Shown here piece after piece: positions 18,482 through 20,624 of a DNA stretch of 20,624 bases. The DNA is taken from positions 1-20,624 of the forward strand of contig JASLFZ010000007.1 in assembly GCA_030150485.1 (NCBI GenBank), in the 5' to 3' direction. The stretch's first letter is position 1. Each line of letters opens with the position of its first letter. Source of the stretch: Candidatus Saccharimonadales bacterium. Its GTDB lineage: Bacteria > Patescibacteriota > Saccharimonadia > UBA4664 > SCTI01. Under the pieces are notes generated by a model. That model worked only from the letters and a program-made list of their open reading frames with translations. It was not told the origin of the DNA and made no database searches. Made by a program: the position numbers and the translations under genes.

Positions 18482-19660
18482 ATGACGGTAGTGGTACGTA
18501 CCCATAACAACATTGCAGCGGCCGGACTTGCAGAGTTTGGCGAGGGCTACGTTTTGGACCCAGAGGGCGTTGACCCAAGCCCAGAGTTGATCCTGCTACG
18601 TTCCTACAGGGGCTACCTGGAGATGCCAACGGATGTACCGGCGAGCGTCATCGCTGTCGGGCGCGCTGGCGTCGGCGTCGATAACGTGCCGGTAGATGTC
18701 ATGACGGCTCGCGGCATCCCGGTGTTTTACGCGCCGGGAGGGAACGCCAACGCGGTTGTAGAGCTAACGCTGGGCTTGATGATCATCGGTGCTCGCAGGC
18801 TCGACAAGGCGTTTATTTGGAGGGATGGTTTTCGCGGCGATGATGTCGCGGCCGCGGCCGAGAAGGCGAAGGGCCAGTTCGCTGGCTTTGAGCTGCGCGG
18901 TCGTAGGCTTGGCGTGGTTGGTCTCGGCAACATCGGACGCCGGGTCGCTATTGCTGCCCGTGCCCTCGGTATGGACGTGATCGGCTACGACCCAAATCTC
19001 AGCAACGAGACCCATGAGTTTCTGAGCTACGTGGGGGTTCGTATTGCTGAGACTCTCAACGACGTCTTGGTTGAGAGCGATGTGGTGACCTTGCACGTAC
19101 CGGGAGGTGCAAGCACCAACGGGCTGATCGGCGAGGGCGAGCTCACCAGCATGAAGCCTGGGGCCATGCTGGTGAATGCGGCTCGGGCGGAGGTAGTCGA
19201 CCAGGAGGCTCTTCAGGTGGCGCTGAACAGCGGACACCTGGGTCACTACGCTACCGACCTGCCGACCAATGAGTTGGTGTACAGAGAAGAGGACGTCACT
19301 ATGACGCCTCACTTGGGTGCGGGCACCGAGGAGGCCGAGGAAACCTGCGCCGTTATGGTGGCTCGACAGCTCCGGGAATTTGCGGAGCACGGGAACGTCG
19401 TCAATGCAGTTAATCTGCCTGATCTGGTGCTTCCCAGGACGTCAGCATACCGGCTCACGGTGATGCATAACAATGTAGTCAGCATGCTGGCCACAATTAC
19501 CGCAATGGTGGGCGAGTACGGTTTGAACATAACCGCCCAAGCCAACCGCTCATCTGGCCTCCTGGCCTATACGGTCCTGGATTGCGACCAGCCGTTTCCA
19601 GACGAGCTGATCAAACGGCTTGCAGACCATGACTCCATAAATCGAGTGCGGCCGCTCTAA
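18482..19660 (+). CDS. D-3-phosphoglycerate dehydrogenase-like protein with ACT domain
   Basis: 392 residues of the D-2-hydroxyacid dehydrogenase family, closest in layout to short 3-phosphoglycerate dehydrogenases (first step of serine synthesis). The catalytic Arg is R235 (NAARAEVVD, reading A-R-A where most have R-G), Glu is E264 and His is H277 (PHLGAGTEEA). The NAD fold has GLGNIG at 147-152 with D170 after it. RAGVGVDN (61-68) is the substrate-side loop. Residues about 323-392 form an ACT domain (LTVMHNNVVSMLATITAMVGEYGLNI), which may bind an amino acid. ATG 18482 has GGAGG 7 bases before it. No other serine genes are in the window, so the physiological substrate is open. Confidence 0.88.
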   Translation: MTVVVRTHNNIAAAGLAEFGEGYVLDPEGVDPSPELILLRSYRGYLEMPTDVPASVIAVGRAGVGVDNVPVDVMTARGIPVFYAPGGNANAVVELTLGLMIIGARRLDKAFIWRDGFRGDDVAAAAEKAKGQFAGFELRGRRLGVVGLGNIGRRVAIAARALGMDVIGYDPNLSNETHEFLSYVGVRIAETLNDVLVESDVVTLHVPGGASTNGLIGEGELTSMKPGAMLVNAARAEVVDQEALQVALNSGHLGHYATDLPTNELVYREEDVTMTPHLGAGTEEAEETCAVMVARQLREFAEHGNVVNAVNLPDLVLPRTSAYRLTVMHNNVVSMLATITAMVGEYGLNITAQANRSSGLLAYTVLDCDQPFPDELIKRLADHDSINRVRPL

Positions 19661-19663
19661 ACC

Positions 19664-19716
19664 GCTCCGCGAATAGACAAAGTGTGGCCTCGCCACCGAA
19701 AGTCCGTTCGCGGAGC
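19664..19716 (+). terminator. Terminator after the dehydrogenase gene
   Basis: GCTCCGCGAA and TTCGCGGAGC form a perfect 10-bp stem (19664-19673, 19707-19716) with a long, partly paired loop, then TTTGTC. Confidence 0.65.
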
Positions 19717-19815
19717 TTTGTCATGCTTGGGTGCTCATGAAGCAGTTATTCGGTACTTGTGCTTGCGTAAATCCCTATAAATGTGACATAATGTGCGATT
19801 CAACTGACTCGCCCT

Positions 19816-20388
19816 ATGGACATTCGCAAATACATCTTACCGCTAGGAGGGGCGATACTGGTGATCCTTTTCGTGATCGCCATCTTTTCGTTGGGAAAAC
19901 AGGGTAATCATGCCGCTACGCCAGCCCCAACCGACCTATCTAACCACACCACTGATGGCTCGGTGGTTACGCTGGTGATCGAGGGCCCGGTCGAGGCCGA
20001 TGAACTGCACACCGCCTTGACCATCTCGATCAGCGCGGGCGCTCGCTCAATTGAAGGCGACGCGACCTATCAAAATCAGCCGATCAACAGCCAAACCTAC
20101 ACCAACAACCAGGCCGCCTTCAACGACTTTATGCAGGCGCTGCAAAACGCCGGTTTCACGAAGGCCACCAAGGGCAAAACCGTCGCCAGCGAGCTTGGTA
20201 TGTGCCCGCTTGGCAATCGCTATGTGTATGAGCTTGCCGTAAGCGAAAAAGTTACGCAGCGGTTGTGGTCCGACTCCTGCGGCGACCGAACCGCTACCTT
20301 TAATGGCGAGGGGCCGTTAGTACGGAGCCTGTTTGAGCACCAAATTCCCAACTACACCAAGTTTACGCAAAGCCTCTCGCAGCCCTAA
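19816..20388 (+). CDS. Membrane-anchored extracellular protein of unknown function
   Basis: 190 residues. A single N-terminal anchor helix (about 9-27, LGGAILVILFVIAIFSL) follows MDIRKYILP, then a Pro/Thr/Asn linker and an exported domain of about 140 residues. This contains the strand-like SVVTLVIEGPVEADELHTALTISISAGARSI and two Cys (C129 in GMCPLG, C154 in DSCGD) that could form a disulfide. I recall similar exported proteins in Saccharibacteria; this is memory, not a search. There is no clear ribosome site and the promoter is uncertain (CATAAT near 19787). Confidence 0.75.
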   Translation: MDIRKYILPLGGAILVILFVIAIFSLGKQGNHAATPAPTDLSNHTTDGSVVTLVIEGPVEADELHTALTISISAGARSIEGDATYQNQPINSQTYTNNQAAFNDFMQALQNAGFTKATKGKTVASELGMCPLGNRYVYELAVSEKVTQRLWSDSCGDRTATFNGEGPLVRSLFEHQIPNYTKFTQSLSQP

Positions 20389-20444
20389 GACAAGGCGTTT
20401 CTCAGCCAAACATCAGTGATTCTACGCTACAATAGCGATTGTGT

Positions 20445-20624
20445 ATGAATAAGCCCACTCATTTAACGGATTTTTTGGCCCTTCACGCGGCCGCCACTCC
20501 CGATAAGCCCGCTCTTATCACCGATACCCGTACGGTAACCTGGGGCGAGCTAGCCCACGAGGTCGACATCGCCGCCGGAGCAATCCAGGGTCATTTGCCG
20601 CCGCGCGAGGCGGGGGAGCAGCAG
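20445..20624 (+). CDS. AMP-binding (adenylate-forming) enzyme, N-terminal part, cut by window end
   Basis: The first 60 residues of an open frame that continues past the window. LTDFLALHAAATPDKPALI followed by TRTVTWGELAHEVDIAAG matches the N-terminus of class I adenylate-forming enzymes (acyl-CoA synthetases, amino-acid adenylating domains), which activate carboxylates with ATP. The core ATP-binding motif lies beyond the edge, so the substrate is unknown. TACAAT at 20428-20433 lies 11 bases before ATG 20445 and there is no Shine-Dalgarno. Confidence 0.75.
   Translation, partial: MNKPTHLTDFLALHAAATPDKPALITDTRTVTWGELAHEVDIAAGAIQGHLPPREAGEQQ

Noticed and set aside
1..20624. Use of UGA as a sense codon (as in SR1/Gracilibacteria)
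   Set aside because: Several genes end naturally at TGA just before terminators or with ATGA overlaps, so the standard bacterial code applies.

Overview
The window looks like chromosomal sequence from a small-genome bacterium of the Patescibacteria/CPR, most likely Candidatus Saccharibacteria (TM7). The grounds are indirect: many short one- and two-helix membrane proteins, a membrane-anchored protein of a kind I associate with that group, several genes whose -10 box lies only 6-8 bases before the ATG (leaderless mRNAs), and the standard genetic code. No ribosomal or other phylogenetic marker is present, so this assignment is inference.

Layout. 1-3039 is ordinary chromosome: an HxlR regulator divergent from an NADPH-dependent FMN reductase, undecaprenyl-diphosphatase (uppP), and two small membrane proteins. 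3137-3212 is tRNA-Asp(GUC). From the 3' end of this tRNA to about 10.0 kb runs the most interesting part, a head-to-tail array of at least seven small modules, with an eighth small unit beyond. All point the same way. Each module has a promoter (TTGYAA, 16-17 bp, variable -10), a leader with a strong Shine-Dalgarno, one or two genes (an L-asparaginase, then mostly unrecognisable small proteins), a long hairpin terminator, and a repeat (AAGTTCTAACCTCATCCGC, then RCCCGCCATTGYAATTATTTA). The second half of the repeat duplicates the last bases of the tRNA gene and the bases just after it; 23 of 23 are identical in the first copy. This looks like serial site-specific insertion at a tRNA 3' end, giving an integron-like cassette array anchored on tRNA-Asp. 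No recombinase is encoded in the window. Two cassette proteins with unrelated bodies share the same C-terminal tail (APHAxDPDGETFGxTL), and one cassette gene is frameshifted at a run of eight C.

10.0-13.9 kb holds small genes: a lysine/arginine-rich protein, a possible minus-strand gene, a Nudix hydrolase, small membrane and zinc-ribbon-like proteins, an SDR oxidoreductase, and one gene driven by a stray copy of the cassette promoter. 14.0-16.1 kb is a DHA2-type drug efflux pump divergent from a MarR repressor, with a palindrome over both -35 boxes. 16.1-20.6 kb holds membrane proteins, a candidate structured RNA, a short LOV blue-light receptor with a coiled-coil tail, a DinB-like TIGR03086 protein, a D-2-hydroxyacid (phosphoglycerate) dehydrogenase with an ACT domain and a hairpin-rich leader, a membrane-anchored extracellular protein, and the start of an AMP-binding enzyme cut by the window edge.

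The flanking genes suggest a cell coping with redox and toxic compounds (FMN reductase with HxlR, efflux with MarR, Nudix). The cassette array would be an accessory cargo store whose genes each carry their own promoter and terminator, so each can be expressed wherever it lands.
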